From contig CAZHGD010000050.1 of assembly GCA_964531735.1 (NCBI GenBank), forward strand, positions 1 to 43,018: 43,018 nucleotides of DNA, in the 5' to 3' direction. The DNA comes from CAZHGD01 sp964531735 (GTDB lineage Bacteria > Armatimonadota > UBA10988). Positions 35,062 to 43,018 of the stretch are shown here, in pieces; position 1 is the first letter of the stretch; each line of letters begins with the position of its first letter. A model generated the notes under the pieces. The model was not told the DNA's origin, did not search any database, and saw only the letters and a program-made list of their open reading frames with translations. The position numbers and the translations under genes were made by a program.

Positions 35062-36012
35062 ATGCGCTTGTTTGTGCCCGGACGGAACAACGCCACGATG
35101 CGCATCGTGGGCATCTACGTGGTCCTCGGCGCCTTGTGGATCCTCTTCTCCGACGCGATTGTCGAATCGCTCGTGGGCGGCACCATGCTCGGCCACGCCG
35201 CCCACTCCTTCAAGGGCTTGGCCTATGTCGCCATCACCGGTCTGCTGCTCTGGTGGCTGATCCATTCGCACCGTGCCCAACTCGGCCGACAAGCCTACCA
35301 GGCGCAGCGCATGGACCTGATCGGCCGCATGGCGGCCGGTGTGGCGCACGACTTCAACAACGTGCTGTCGGCCGCGTCGGGACTCTGCGCCCTGATCGGC
35401 GAGGACGCACGAAACGGCCAGGTGGCGCCGGCCGACGTCGATGAGCTAAACGACATCTTGCAGCACGGCTCGGAGATGGCCGCGCGCCTGCTGACCATCG
35501 GCCGCAGCGACACGTTGCAGGTGACCCGCGTCGACCTGAACCAGGTGCTCCGCGACGGGGCCCGGCTGTGGCAGCGCTCGGCCGGTCCGCGTGCCGAGCT
35601 TAGCGTCGAGCCGGCAGAGGCGCTGCCCGAGGTTCAGATGGACCGCGTGCAGTTCGAGCAGGTGCTGCTCAACCTGGTGCTCAACGCGCGCGACGCGATG
35701 CCACAGGGCGGCCAACTGCGCATCGCGACCGCGGTGGTGTCGCCCGGCGCCGACCGGCCACCCGAGCTGGCGCTCGGGTCGGGCTGCTATGTGCGGTTGA
35801 CCGTCTCGGACTCCGGCGTCGGCATGGACCAGGCCGCCCTGGCGCGCCTGTTCGAGCCGTTCTGCACCTCCAAGGCCAACGGCACCGGCTTCGGTATCGG
35901 CCTGGCCAGCGTCGAGGCGATCGTGCAGTCGGCCGGCGGACGTATCGCCGTCGCCTCCCAGCCCGGGCAGGGCACCACCTTCGAGGTCTACTTGCCCGCG
36001 GCCGCAGACTGA
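35062..36012 (+). CDS. Membrane-bound histidine kinase, orphan
   Basis: A 316-residue sensor kinase. Two helices (TMRIVGIYVVLGALWILFSD and FKGLAYVAITGLLLWWLI) leave only a short external loop. The H-box is GRMAAGVAHDFNNVLS (phospho-His H96), the N-box NLVLNARDAMP, G1 VSDSGVGMD and G2 GFGIGLASVEAIV. It lacks a receiver and no response regulator gene lies beside it. ATG 35062 follows GGGAAGG by about 8 nt; the longer reading from 35041 starts in a poorly supported region. Its 3' end overlaps the UPF0182 gene by 25 nt, converging. Confidence 0.85.
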   Translation: MRLFVPGRNNATMRIVGIYVVLGALWILFSDAIVESLVGGTMLGHAAHSFKGLAYVAITGLLLWWLIHSHRAQLGRQAYQAQRMDLIGRMAAGVAHDFNNVLSAASGLCALIGEDARNGQVAPADVDELNDILQHGSEMAARLLTIGRSDTLQVTRVDLNQVLRDGARLWQRSAGPRAELSVEPAEALPEVQMDRVQFEQVLLNLVLNARDAMPQGGQLRIATAVVSPGADRPPELALGSGCYVRLTVSDSGVGMDQAALARLFEPFCTSKANGTGFGIGLASVEAIVQSAGGRIAVASQPGQGTTFEVYLPAAAD

Positions 36013-38993
36013 CCCGCCAGCTTCTCCAGCGCTTCGCGCAGGCGCTGACGCTCGCGGTCGTACGCGGCCCAATCGCCGGCCCGCAGTGCCGCTTCGGAGG
36101 CCTCCAGCGCCTGTCGCGCGACGGCCATCGCGCCGGCATCCAGCGGCACTGCACCACCGCTCGGCGATGGCGCCGACGCCGGGCCGCCGCTGGGCGCGGT
36201 GGCCACCGCGGGTGCGGCGGCGCGCTGTGTCGCCCGGCCGAACAGGCGCTGCAGGGCCCCTTCGAGCGTCGGCTCCATGGCCAGCCGGTCCTCGTACCCG
36301 ACGATCACGCGCTTCAGCTCAGGCAGACCACGCTTCTCGGACTCGAGGTACAGCGGCTGCACGTAGAGCAGGGACGCTTCGATCGGGATGACCAGCAGGT
36401 TGCCGCGCAGCACGCGGCTGCCGCCCTTGTCCCAGAGCGTGATCTGCTGCGAGATGGCATCGTCCTGGTCGATGCGCGCTTCGACCTGCAGCGGCCCGAA
36501 GACGTTGGTGTCCTTGGGGAACCGGTAGACCACCAACTGCCCGTACCGCTCGGGATCACACAGGGCGCCCATCCACGCGATCAGGTTGTCGCGCTGGGTG
36601 ACGCGCCCGCGCTCGTCCGGCGTGCTGTAGGGCGTAAACGGCGAGATCAGCAGGAAGTCCACATCCTTCGAGCCCGGCAGCGACATGGTGATGTAGTACG
36701 GCTCCATGTCGCGATAGAGCTCCTCCTTCTTCGGGTCCAGGTTCTGCAGGCGCGCCAGCCGCTCGGTCTCGCGGTCCACCTCGCGGGCCACGGCCCACAG
36801 GTCCTCCTGGTTGTAGAAGGTCTGCGGATCGTTCATGTGGTAGCGCCGGTAGACCGCGGCCTGCGTCTTGAACAGCAGCGCCGGATAGCGGAAGTGCCGC
36901 CGGATCTCGGGCGAGGCCGCCGCTGCCGGCTGCATGACGCCCGGGTAGATCCGCTGGAAGCTCCGCACCAGTGGGTCGGCCTCATCCACCACATAGAGCC
37001 GGACGGTCCCGTCATAGGCGTCGACCACGGCCTTGACCGGGTTGCGCAGGTAGTTCCACACCGGCTGCCAGCGCGGGCCACCGGGCGTCATCCGGCGCTC
37101 GAAGTGGACCTGGCTGTACGGGTAGCTGAGCGAGTAGGTGTAGCCTTCGCAGACCCACGCCAGCCGGCCGTCGGCGATCACGGGGTAGGGATGGGTGTCC
37201 CAGAGCAGGAACGGCGCCGCCTTGTTGCAGCGCCGCGTGACCTGGCGGTGCAGCAGCACCTTGGTCTGCGGCTGCACCAGCCGGCTGACCAGCAGGTCGA
37301 CGCTGTGCAGCCGCAACGCGAAGGCCAGCCGCCGCAAGAACCCGCCGGCCGGAATGCCGGACTGCCCGCGGTAGGTCGTGCGGTGCTTGACTTCTTCGCC
37401 GTTGCGCGTCTCGCCGTAGTCGAACTCTTCACGCGTGCCGACCAGCAGGTAGTCGGCCTCGTCGTTCTCGCGTAGGCTGTTGTACCGCTCCTTGGCGCGT
37501 GCCGCCGCCTGCTCGGGCCGCTCGCCGCGCTGCTGCTGCTGCGTCTGCGGCAGCAAGCCTTGCTGGCGCGGATTCTCCTCCGGCGGCATCGCGATGACTT
37601 CGCCGAAATAGATGCGCGGCTCGTCTATCCGCAGGGCCGGGTGGGTCACCGGCGGAATGTCCTTGGCCAGGAACAACGGCTGGCCTTCGGTGCCCTGCCG
37701 GCTGGCCGAGCTGACCACCGCGCCGTAACCGTGTGTGTAGTCGAGGTGCAGGTTGATCCAGCTCTTCGCCTTCTGGTCGAGCTGCTGGTGGTTCAGCTCG
37801 CGCGCGGCGATGAGCACTTGTTGCTTGCTGCCGTCAATGTCGTAGCGGTCGCTGTTGACGTTGATGATGTCGTAGTACTGCCGGATCTCCTGCAACTGGG
37901 CGTAGGTGCGCAGCAGCGGGCGATGGTCCCAGATGCGGATGTCGGCCACCGTGGCGGCGTTCCGCTGCAGGTCGTCGGCGCTCAGCGGCGCCGTGGCCGG
38001 CAGCGACCGCTCCTGCACCTGCTCCAGCCCGAAGGCGCGCCGCGTCGAAGCGATGGCGCGCTCCAGGTAAGGACGCTCCATCTCAAACTCGTTCGGCGCC
38101 ACCTTCAACCGCTGCACCACCGGTGGCACCACCATGGTGCCGAGCAGTGCCACACCGACATGCAAGCCGATGCCCCAGTAGGCGACGCGCGCCCGGACGC
38201 GCGGCCGCGTGGCCCACAGGCAGGTCACCGCGGCGACCGCCGCGAGCACCGCGCTGAGCGCCAGGCACGGCATCGTCACATGGGTCGCGGTCCAGCCGGC
38301 GCCGTAGAACAGCCGCTGCGGCGCCAGCAGCAGGCTGTAGCGGTTGACCCATTGGTCCACCGCGCGCAGCAGCATCAGGATCGCCACCAGGATCAGCACG
38401 TGGTTGCGCAGGAGACGCCCGAACAGCAACTCGTTGCCGCGCAGGCGCACCTGATCGACATACCAGTAGACGCCGAACAGCAGCGCCCCGGTGATCAGCA
38501 GGATCGTGGTCCCGCTGGAGAGCAGTTGGCGTAGCGCCGCCAGCCGGTAGACGTAGAAGCCCAGGTCGAGGCCGAACTGCGGGTCGCTGACGCCGAACGG
38601 TTGGCCGAACCAGGCCAGCAGCCAGAGCTGCCACGCCTCGGACATGCCCAGGCCGCCGAACAACCCGATCAGCACCGGCAGCCAGGTGACCGCGGCCGGC
38701 ACGACGCGATCGATGTACGCCCGTAGCTCGGGATCGAGGCCCTCATCGACCACGCGCATCGTCGGCCGGTGCGCCAGCGCCCAGCGCAGGTTGATCGCGA
38801 CCACCGCCCAGGCCATGACGGCCGTGCCGCCGAACAGCAGGAAGCGCGTCAGCAGGCGGCGCTTGAAGACGACGACAAACGCGTCGTGGCGGTACCACAG
38901 GTAGTTGGTGTAGAGCTCCGCCCACCAGAACAGGAGCACGATGGCCGCAGCCAGGCAGCCGACAACCATGACTATGCGACGGTTGCGTGACAA
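35988..38993 (-). CDS. UPF0182 family membrane protein
   Basis: A 1001-residue member of UPF0182, large membrane proteins with about seven N-terminal helices and a long exposed C-terminal domain. First helix: IVMVVGCLAAAIVLLFWWAEL; further helices run to ~residue 290. Family features include the WYRHDAF motif and, later, SLPGSKDVDFLLISPFTPYS, LVVYRFPKDTNVFGPLQVEA and LVIPIEASLLYVQPLYLESE. Function unknown. The TTG start at 38993 is supported by GGAGG 5 nt upstream. The C-terminus ends with a helical tail (ALEASEAALRAGDWAAYDRE). It has its own promoter-like element upstream and converges on the orphan kinase gene. Confidence 0.93.
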   Translation of the reverse strand: MSRNRRIVMVVGCLAAAIVLLFWWAELYTNYLWYRHDAFVVVFKRRLLTRFLLFGGTAVMAWAVVAINLRWALAHRPTMRVVDEGLDPELRAYIDRVVPAAVTWLPVLIGLFGGLGMSEAWQLWLLAWFGQPFGVSDPQFGLDLGFYVYRLAALRQLLSSGTTILLITGALLFGVYWYVDQVRLRGNELLFGRLLRNHVLILVAILMLLRAVDQWVNRYSLLLAPQRLFYGAGWTATHVTMPCLALSAVLAAVAAVTCLWATRPRVRARVAYWGIGLHVGVALLGTMVVPPVVQRLKVAPNEFEMERPYLERAIASTRRAFGLEQVQERSLPATAPLSADDLQRNAATVADIRIWDHRPLLRTYAQLQEIRQYYDIINVNSDRYDIDGSKQQVLIAARELNHQQLDQKAKSWINLHLDYTHGYGAVVSSASRQGTEGQPLFLAKDIPPVTHPALRIDEPRIYFGEVIAMPPEENPRQQGLLPQTQQQQRGERPEQAAARAKERYNSLRENDEADYLLVGTREEFDYGETRNGEEVKHRTTYRGQSGIPAGGFLRRLAFALRLHSVDLLVSRLVQPQTKVLLHRQVTRRCNKAAPFLLWDTHPYPVIADGRLAWVCEGYTYSLSYPYSQVHFERRMTPGGPRWQPVWNYLRNPVKAVVDAYDGTVRLYVVDEADPLVRSFQRIYPGVMQPAAAASPEIRRHFRYPALLFKTQAAVYRRYHMNDPQTFYNQEDLWAVAREVDRETERLARLQNLDPKKEELYRDMEPYYITMSLPGSKDVDFLLISPFTPYSTPDERGRVTQRDNLIAWMGALCDPERYGQLVVYRFPKDTNVFGPLQVEARIDQDDAISQQITLWDKGGSRVLRGNLLVIPIEASLLYVQPLYLESEKRGLPELKRVIVGYEDRLAMEPTLEGALQRLFGRATQRAAAPAVATAPSGGPASAPSPSGGAVPLDAGAMAVARQALEASEAALRAGDWAAYDRERQRLREALEKLAGQSAAAGK

Positions 38994-39081
38994 GTGAGCC
39001 TCCGCAGGGGATCGCGCAAGGTCGCCGAGATGCTGTCAACGCACCGCGACCCGATGGGGTAACAGGCCGTACACCAACGCG

Positions 39082-39110
39082 ATGGTAGCAGAAAGCCCCA
39101 GGGCTGTCAA
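39082..39110 (-). promoter_or_regulatory. Sigma70-type promoter of the UPF0182 gene
   Basis: Minus strand: TTGACA (plus 39105-39110), 17-nt spacer, TACCAT (plus 39082-39087). Predicted start near 39075, giving a leader of ~80 nt before the TTG at 38993. A second TTGACA lies at plus 39034-39039 without a clear -10. Confidence 0.5.
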
Positions 39111-39141
39111 AGAGGCCGCCCGGGCCGTCGAGGAACGAACC

Positions 39142-41463
39142 ATGGCACGAGTACGACTACTCTTGGCGCTCGCTCTGTGGAGCACGGCCGGCTTGGCCCA
39201 GGGCGTGCTCATACCGGAACGCTGGATCCCGCCGGCGCCTGTACCACCCCCGGTGCGGTGGGCGCCGCTGCAACAGGTCAGCCAGCGCGTTGCCGCCGAA
39301 CTGCGCGACGGCGCCGCGACCACCGTGGTCGAGCAGCGCTTCCACAACCAGTATGGCCACCGGCTGGAAGGGCTGTTCCTCTTCCCGTTGCCCGCCGAGG
39401 CTGCAGTGACCGACTTCGGCATGACGGTGAACGGCCAGATGGTCAGCGGCGAACTGCTCGACGCCGGCAAGGCGCGCGGCATCTACGAAGAGATCGTCCG
39501 CCGTCAGCGCGACCCGGGCCTGATGGAGTACCTCGGCCGCGGGCTGTTCCGCATCCGCATCTTTCCGATCGAGGCCGGCGAGACCAAGGCCATCCGGCTG
39601 GAGTACACCCAGGCGCTGACCGCTGACAGCGGCCTCGCCCGCTATGTGTTTCCGTTGCGCAACCGCGCCTTCCACAACGCGCCACCACCGGTGGTCCGTC
39701 CGATGCACCACGGCGGACGCAAGCCCGCCGGCAGCCCGCTCGACGGTGAGCCGGGCGGCCAGGCCTCCATCGGGACCTTGACCATCACCGCCAACATCGA
39801 GAGCAAGCTCGGGCTCAAGTCGGTCTACTCGCCGACCCACGACATCGCCATCAAGCGCGATGGCGAGAACCGCGCCCGGGTCAGCTACGAGGGCCGCCAG
39901 GTGGCGCCCGAAGAGGACTTCGTGCTGTTCGTCCAGCAGAGCGACAAGGCCTTTGGCCTCAACCTGCTGACCTACCATGGTTCCGACGACAGTGGCCACT
40001 TCATGCTGCTGCTGGCGCCGAAGTCGGAGCTGCGCGAATCGGAGATTCAGGCCAAGGACATCGTCTTCGTCTGCGACGTCTCCGGGTCGATGAGCGGCGA
40101 GAAGCTCAAGCAGTCGCAGGAGGCGCTGACCTTCTGTCTGCGCAACCTCAACAAGGGCGACCGCTTCAACGTCATCTCCTTCAGCACCGATGTCGACTCG
40201 TTCCGCCCGGCGCTGGTGCCGGCCAGCGAAGAGGCCGTCAAGGAAGCGGTCCGGTTCGTTGGCGAGCTGAAGGCCCGCGGCGGGACCAACATCGGCGAGG
40301 CTGTCGGCACGGCGCTACGGCAACTGGCGCGCGACGAGACCCGGCCCGCGCTGGTGATGTTCCTGACCGACGGCCAGCCGACGGTCGGCGAGACGCGCGT
40401 CGAGCGGCTGCTGGAGGCCGCCGGCGAAGCCAATCGCAGCAAGGCGCGGCTGTTCGTCTTCGGCGTCGGTGACGACGTCAACACGGTTCTGCTCGACCGC
40501 CTGAGCGACGACAACAACGGCACCCGCACCTTTGTCCGGCCCGGTGAGAACATCGAGGCCGCCGTCAGCAGCCTCTACGCCAAGATCACCAGCCCGGTGC
40601 TCAGCGACCTGCAACTCGACGTGCAGGGCGTCAAGATCGCCGACCTGCAGCCGTTGCGCCTGCCGGACCTGTTCCGCGGCTCGCAACTCACCGTGGTCGG
40701 CCGCTACGAGGGCGCCGGCGCCGCGCGCGTCACCTTGCGAGGCAAGGCGCGCGGGCAGGAGCAGGTCTTCGAGTACAGCGCCGACTTCCCGCGGCAGGAC
40801 CGCAGCAATCCGTTCCTGCCGCGCCTCTGGGCCACACGCCGGGTCGGCTATCTGCTCGACCAGATCCGCCTGCACGGGCAGGCCAAGGAGCTCATCGAAG
40901 AGGTCGTCCGCCTGGCCACCCGCTACGGCATCCTGACCCCGTACACCTCGTACCTGGTCCTGGAGCCCGGCGCGACCACCTCGACCGCGACCGAGGCCGG
41001 CGGCGCCTTGCGGGATCGGCGCGTCGACGCGGCGCCGGGCATGCCCGGCATGGGCGGCGGTGCCGGTCCGGCCGGCGCACCGGCTCCCTCTCGGCCCACC
41101 GAGGCCAAGGCCGGCCGCGACGCGGTCGACCGCAGCCAGGCCGAGGGCCAGTTGCGGCGCGCCGACCGCGCGGCCCGCAGTGAAGGCGGCCTGGCGGTCA
41201 AGGAGTCCGGCGAGCGCACCTACTACCTGATCGACGGCGTCTGGGTCGACTCCACCTATCCGAAGGAGCCGGGCCAGCGGACGACCATCAAGGTCAAGTA
41301 CGGCAGCGACGCCTGGTTCGAGCTGGCCGGTCGCAGCACTGAACTGCGCGACATCCTGGCCGTCGGCCAGAAGGTCAAGGCGGTCATCGGCAAGGTGCTG
41401 CTGATCATCGGCGACGACGGCGACGAGCAACTCAGCGCCGACGCGCGCAAGCTGCTGGGATAG
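39142..41463 (+). CDS. Secreted VIT/von Willebrand factor A domain protein
   Basis: A 773-residue exported protein. Signal peptide LLLALALWSTAGLAQG; residues ~30-160 form a VIT domain (VEQRFHNQYGHRLEGLFLFP and the IYEEIVRRQRDPGLMEYLG signature). Residues ~305-470 form a vWA domain with a complete MIDAS: DVSGSMSGE (D312), KARGGTNIGE and MFLTDGQP. The C-terminal part is an extended DQIRLHGQAKELIEEVVR and a final beta-rich domain ending LLIIGDDGDEQ. Bacterial VIT/vWA proteins are thought to mediate protein-protein contacts outside the cell. ATG 39142 is chosen because it gives the signal peptide; the longer reading starts in the divergent promoter. A terminator follows directly. Confidence 0.92.
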   Translation: MARVRLLLALALWSTAGLAQGVLIPERWIPPAPVPPPVRWAPLQQVSQRVAAELRDGAATTVVEQRFHNQYGHRLEGLFLFPLPAEAAVTDFGMTVNGQMVSGELLDAGKARGIYEEIVRRQRDPGLMEYLGRGLFRIRIFPIEAGETKAIRLEYTQALTADSGLARYVFPLRNRAFHNAPPPVVRPMHHGGRKPAGSPLDGEPGGQASIGTLTITANIESKLGLKSVYSPTHDIAIKRDGENRARVSYEGRQVAPEEDFVLFVQQSDKAFGLNLLTYHGSDDSGHFMLLLAPKSELRESEIQAKDIVFVCDVSGSMSGEKLKQSQEALTFCLRNLNKGDRFNVISFSTDVDSFRPALVPASEEAVKEAVRFVGELKARGGTNIGEAVGTALRQLARDETRPALVMFLTDGQPTVGETRVERLLEAAGEANRSKARLFVFGVGDDVNTVLLDRLSDDNNGTRTFVRPGENIEAAVSSLYAKITSPVLSDLQLDVQGVKIADLQPLRLPDLFRGSQLTVVGRYEGAGAARVTLRGKARGQEQVFEYSADFPRQDRSNPFLPRLWATRRVGYLLDQIRLHGQAKELIEEVVRLATRYGILTPYTSYLVLEPGATTSTATEAGGALRDRRVDAAPGMPGMGGGAGPAGAPAPSRPTEAKAGRDAVDRSQAEGQLRRADRAARSEGGLAVKESGERTYYLIDGVWVDSTYPKEPGQRTTIKVKYGSDAWFELAGRSTELRDILAVGQKVKAVIGKVLLIIGDDGDEQLSADARKLLG

Positions 41464-41477
41464 TACCCAGCACAGCG

Positions 41478-41518
41478 AAGCGGCCGGACCCCACCTGGGG
41501 TCCGGCCGCTTTGTTGTT
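41478..41518 (+). terminator. Rho-independent terminator after the VIT/vWA gene
   Basis: Near-perfect stem AAGCGGCCGGACCCC (41478-41492) and GGGGTCCGGCCGCTT (41497-41511) with ACCT loop, then TGTTGTT. It starts 15 nt after the stop. It may also serve the convergent small anchored-protein gene. Confidence 0.85.
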
Positions 41519-41548
41519 GGGTCGCGTCCAAATCCGCCCCGACGACGC

Positions 41549-42001
41549 CTACCGCTCCTGCTCGAGCTTGTAGGCCAGCACCTTCGGCGGGTCATCGTTC
41601 GGGTTCACGGTCACCGCCACCTTGACGCGCACCTTGTCGCCCACCACGCGCATCGGCACGGTGAAGGTGGAGTTCTTCAGGTCCATCGTCCCGCTGCCCG
41701 CCGCCTCGACCCGCTGCACCGAGCCGAGTGCCGTCCGGGTGATCATCCACTTGGCCTTGAACTGGTCCGCGGTATCGGCCCGCACGGCCTCGGTCCCCAA
41801 CATGCCGTAAGCCTGGTCCAGATCACCCATCGCCGCCGCCGACACGAACTGCTTGACCAGGTGCCCGGTCCGCTGTGTCTTGCGGATGCTGGTGCCCAGC
41901 AGGACCACCAACAGCGCCAGCAGCACGCCGCAGCCCAGCCCGCAGCCGGCCAGCACCTGCTTGGAGCGTCCACTGCCGGCCGGGCTTGTTGTCGTTGCCA
42001 T
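41549..42001 (-). CDS. Small membrane-anchored protein, NTF2/DUF4864-like
   Basis: A 150-residue protein with one N-terminal helix (VLAGCGLGCGVLLALLVVLL) and an exposed domain that looks NTF2/SnoaL-like: LVKQFVSAAAMGDLDQAYGM, then QFKAKW, then a beta-rich end (FTVPMRVVGDKVRVKVAVTV). Such proteins resemble DUF4864 family members, but I do not assign a function. ATG 42001 follows AAGGAG by 7 nt; the longer reading from 42025 lacks support. Confidence 0.65.
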   Translation of the reverse strand: MATTTSPAGSGRSKQVLAGCGLGCGVLLALLVVLLGTSIRKTQRTGHLVKQFVSAAAMGDLDQAYGMLGTEAVRADTADQFKAKWMITRTALGSVQRVEAAGSGTMDLKNSTFTVPMRVVGDKVRVKVAVTVNPNDDPPKVLAYKLEQER

Positions 42002-42132
42002 CGGTTGGTCTCCTTCGCTCGGCACCCGTTGACCACTCGTCGGTCGCCAACTCGTTGAGACTCACTGCGGTCGCCGGTGTCCAACCCACTGCGGGGAACC
42101 GCATTTGGGTCGCTGGCTGTGCCAGCGCGAGG

Positions 42133-42162
42133 ACGGGACCGGCCCGGGGGCCGGTCCCGTTT
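42133..42162. repeat. GC-rich hairpin before the Gfo/Idh gene end
   Basis: 12-bp stem ACGGGACCGGCC (42133-42144) and GGCCGGTCCCGT (42149-42160), loop CGGG, then TT. It could be a weak terminator for the oxidoreductase on the minus strand, but the T-run is on the plus side only. Confidence 0.45.
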
Positions 42163-42187
42163 CGCTTCTGCAACCGGTGCGCGCGGC

Positions 42188-43018
42188 CTAGCCCGCGGGC
42201 TTCGGCGCCAGCTTCAGGTCACCGGCGTCCACCATCGCCTTCAGCGGATTGTCGTCGATGTCCAGCGGGAAGTCCACGCGCCCGCGGCGGCGGCTGGACT
42301 CGTACGCGCCGAAGATGAGCTCGGTGGCGATGAGCGCGTTCGACGCGTCCAGGATGCACTTGCGGCCGGTCTTCAGGCAGTCGATCACGTCGGCGATCGC
42401 CCGCTCGATGAAGTCCGGACCGTGGATGCTGTGGCCGTTGGTGTCGGGATACTGCCACTCGGTCTCACCGTACTTGCGCCACCGAATGGCCTCCTTCGGC
42501 CCGTGACCGAAGCCCCAGTCGATGATGCCCTGGCTGCCCAGAATGCGGTTCACCGTGCCAATCGGCCGCCCGCCGCCCGGTGCGCCACTGGCCACGAAGC
42601 CGAACACGCCGTTCTCGTACTCGAACAGCACCACCTGTTGGTTCTCGCAGTGCCCACCGAAGACCAGGTTCTCGGTCCGGTAGTCCACCTGCGCGAGGAC
42701 CCACTTCGCCGGCGATTCGTTGTTGAAGTGGCTCATCATGTCGATGAAGTGCGTGCCACTGTCGTAGATGTTGCCGAACTCGCCCTCGAAACGGTACAGG
42801 TCACCGATCTCGCCGTTGTCGATCAGCGACTTGGCAATCGTGGTGGCCTCGCTGTAGCGGCGCTGGTGGTTGAAGGTCAACTGCACGCCGGCCGCCTTGG
42901 CCGCTGCCGCCATCCGCTTCGCGCCGCCCCACGTGTCGGCCATCGGCTTCTCGCAGTGGATGGCCTTCACGCCGGCCTGGATGGCCGCCATGACCATCGG
43001 CTCGTGGAGGTGCATCCA
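42188..43018 (-). CDS. Gfo/Idh/MocA-family oxidoreductase, N-terminus outside the window
   Basis: The C-terminal ~277 residues of an NAD(P)-dependent sugar or inositol-type oxidoreductase. The family EKP motif (AIHCEKPMADTWG) supplies the catalytic Lys region; FNHQRRYSEATTIAKSLID and DSGTHFIDMMSHFN (with the conserved D and H) follow, then a beta-sheet dimerisation domain (VVLFEYENGVFGFVASGAPG). The N-terminal Rossmann loop lies beyond position 43018, so the gene is cut by the window edge. Substrate is unknown; it may belong to carbohydrate breakdown. Confidence 0.88.
   Translation of the reverse strand, partial: WMHLHEPMVMAAIQAGVKAIHCEKPMADTWGGAKRMAAAAKAAGVQLTFNHQRRYSEATTIAKSLIDNGEIGDLYRFEGEFGNIYDSGTHFIDMMSHFNNESPAKWVLAQVDYRTENLVFGGHCENQQVVLFEYENGVFGFVASGAPGGGRPIGTVNRILGSQGIIDWGFGHGPKEAIRWRKYGETEWQYPDTNGHSIHGPDFIERAIADVIDCLKTGRKCILDASNALIATELIFGAYESSRRRGRVDFPLDIDDNPLKAMVDAGDLKLAPKPAG

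Noticed and set aside
39034..39039. Second TTGACA upstream of the UPF0182 gene as a separate promoter
   Set aside because: No acceptable -10 box at 16-18 nt; only the 39082-39110 element has both boxes.

Overview
This is a GC-rich bacterial chromosomal window with about 35 protein genes and no rRNA, tRNA or CRISPR array that I can recognise. The best clue to the host is the pseudopilin at 34201-34854. Its N-terminus (FPVFAKAREKARQSSC) and C-terminal H-x9-DG motif are typical of the prepilin-like proteins abundant in Armatimonadota. The futalosine menaquinone genes, UPF0182 protein, propeller-type sensor kinase and VIT/vWA protein fit such a free-living heterotroph. The phylum is an inference.

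Layout. 1-6.5 kb, minus strand: a sialate O-acetylesterase/GH5 glycanase operon, then the zwf-opcA pair. 6.6-8.8 kb, plus: a membrane-anchored spermidine-synthase-like protein with its own promoter. 8.8-12.3 kb is an accessory island: a TacA/TacT-type toxin-antitoxin pair, a small membrane protein, a TIR-domain gene, a HEPN-type gene, a frameshifted second copy of the small membrane gene, and a cluster of palindromic intergenic repeats. 12.3-17.0 kb, minus: a Gly/Asn-rich secreted protein, a methyltransferase, a DinB-like protein and a possible papain-fold protein, closely spaced. 17.1-19.8 kb, plus: a doubled Cys-rich domain protein and an NfeD/YqiJ-like plus flotillin pair. 20.1-25.5 kb, plus: malate dehydrogenase with a near-consensus promoter and a strong terminator, then argJ, a YihY/BrkB membrane protein and a PASTA pseudokinase joined by 4-nt stop/start overlaps. 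25.6-29.8 kb: a 1397-residue one-protein hybrid two-component system. 29.9-32.8 kb: mqnE, a lipoprotein and mqnC. 32.7-43.0 kb: a small membrane protein, a URO-D-family protein, the pseudopilin, an orphan histidine kinase, a 1001-residue UPF0182 protein, a VIT/vWA protein, a small anchored protein and a Gfo/Idh/MocA oxidoreductase cut by the window edge.

How the genes work together. zwf-opcA supply NADPH through the oxidative pentose phosphate entry step. mqnE and mqnC catalyse two steps of the futalosine route to menaquinone. argJ and mdh are ordinary core metabolism. The most interesting stretch is 9.66-11.93 kb. There a HEPN gene (R-x4-H motif) and a TIR gene (candidate catalytic Glu) form a two-gene operon with a good promoter, flanked by an intact and a decayed copy of the same small membrane protein gene and next to a toxin-antitoxin pair. 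This looks like a candidate TIR/HEPN anti-phage or abortive-infection module. All family assignments were made by reading the sequence; no database search was run.
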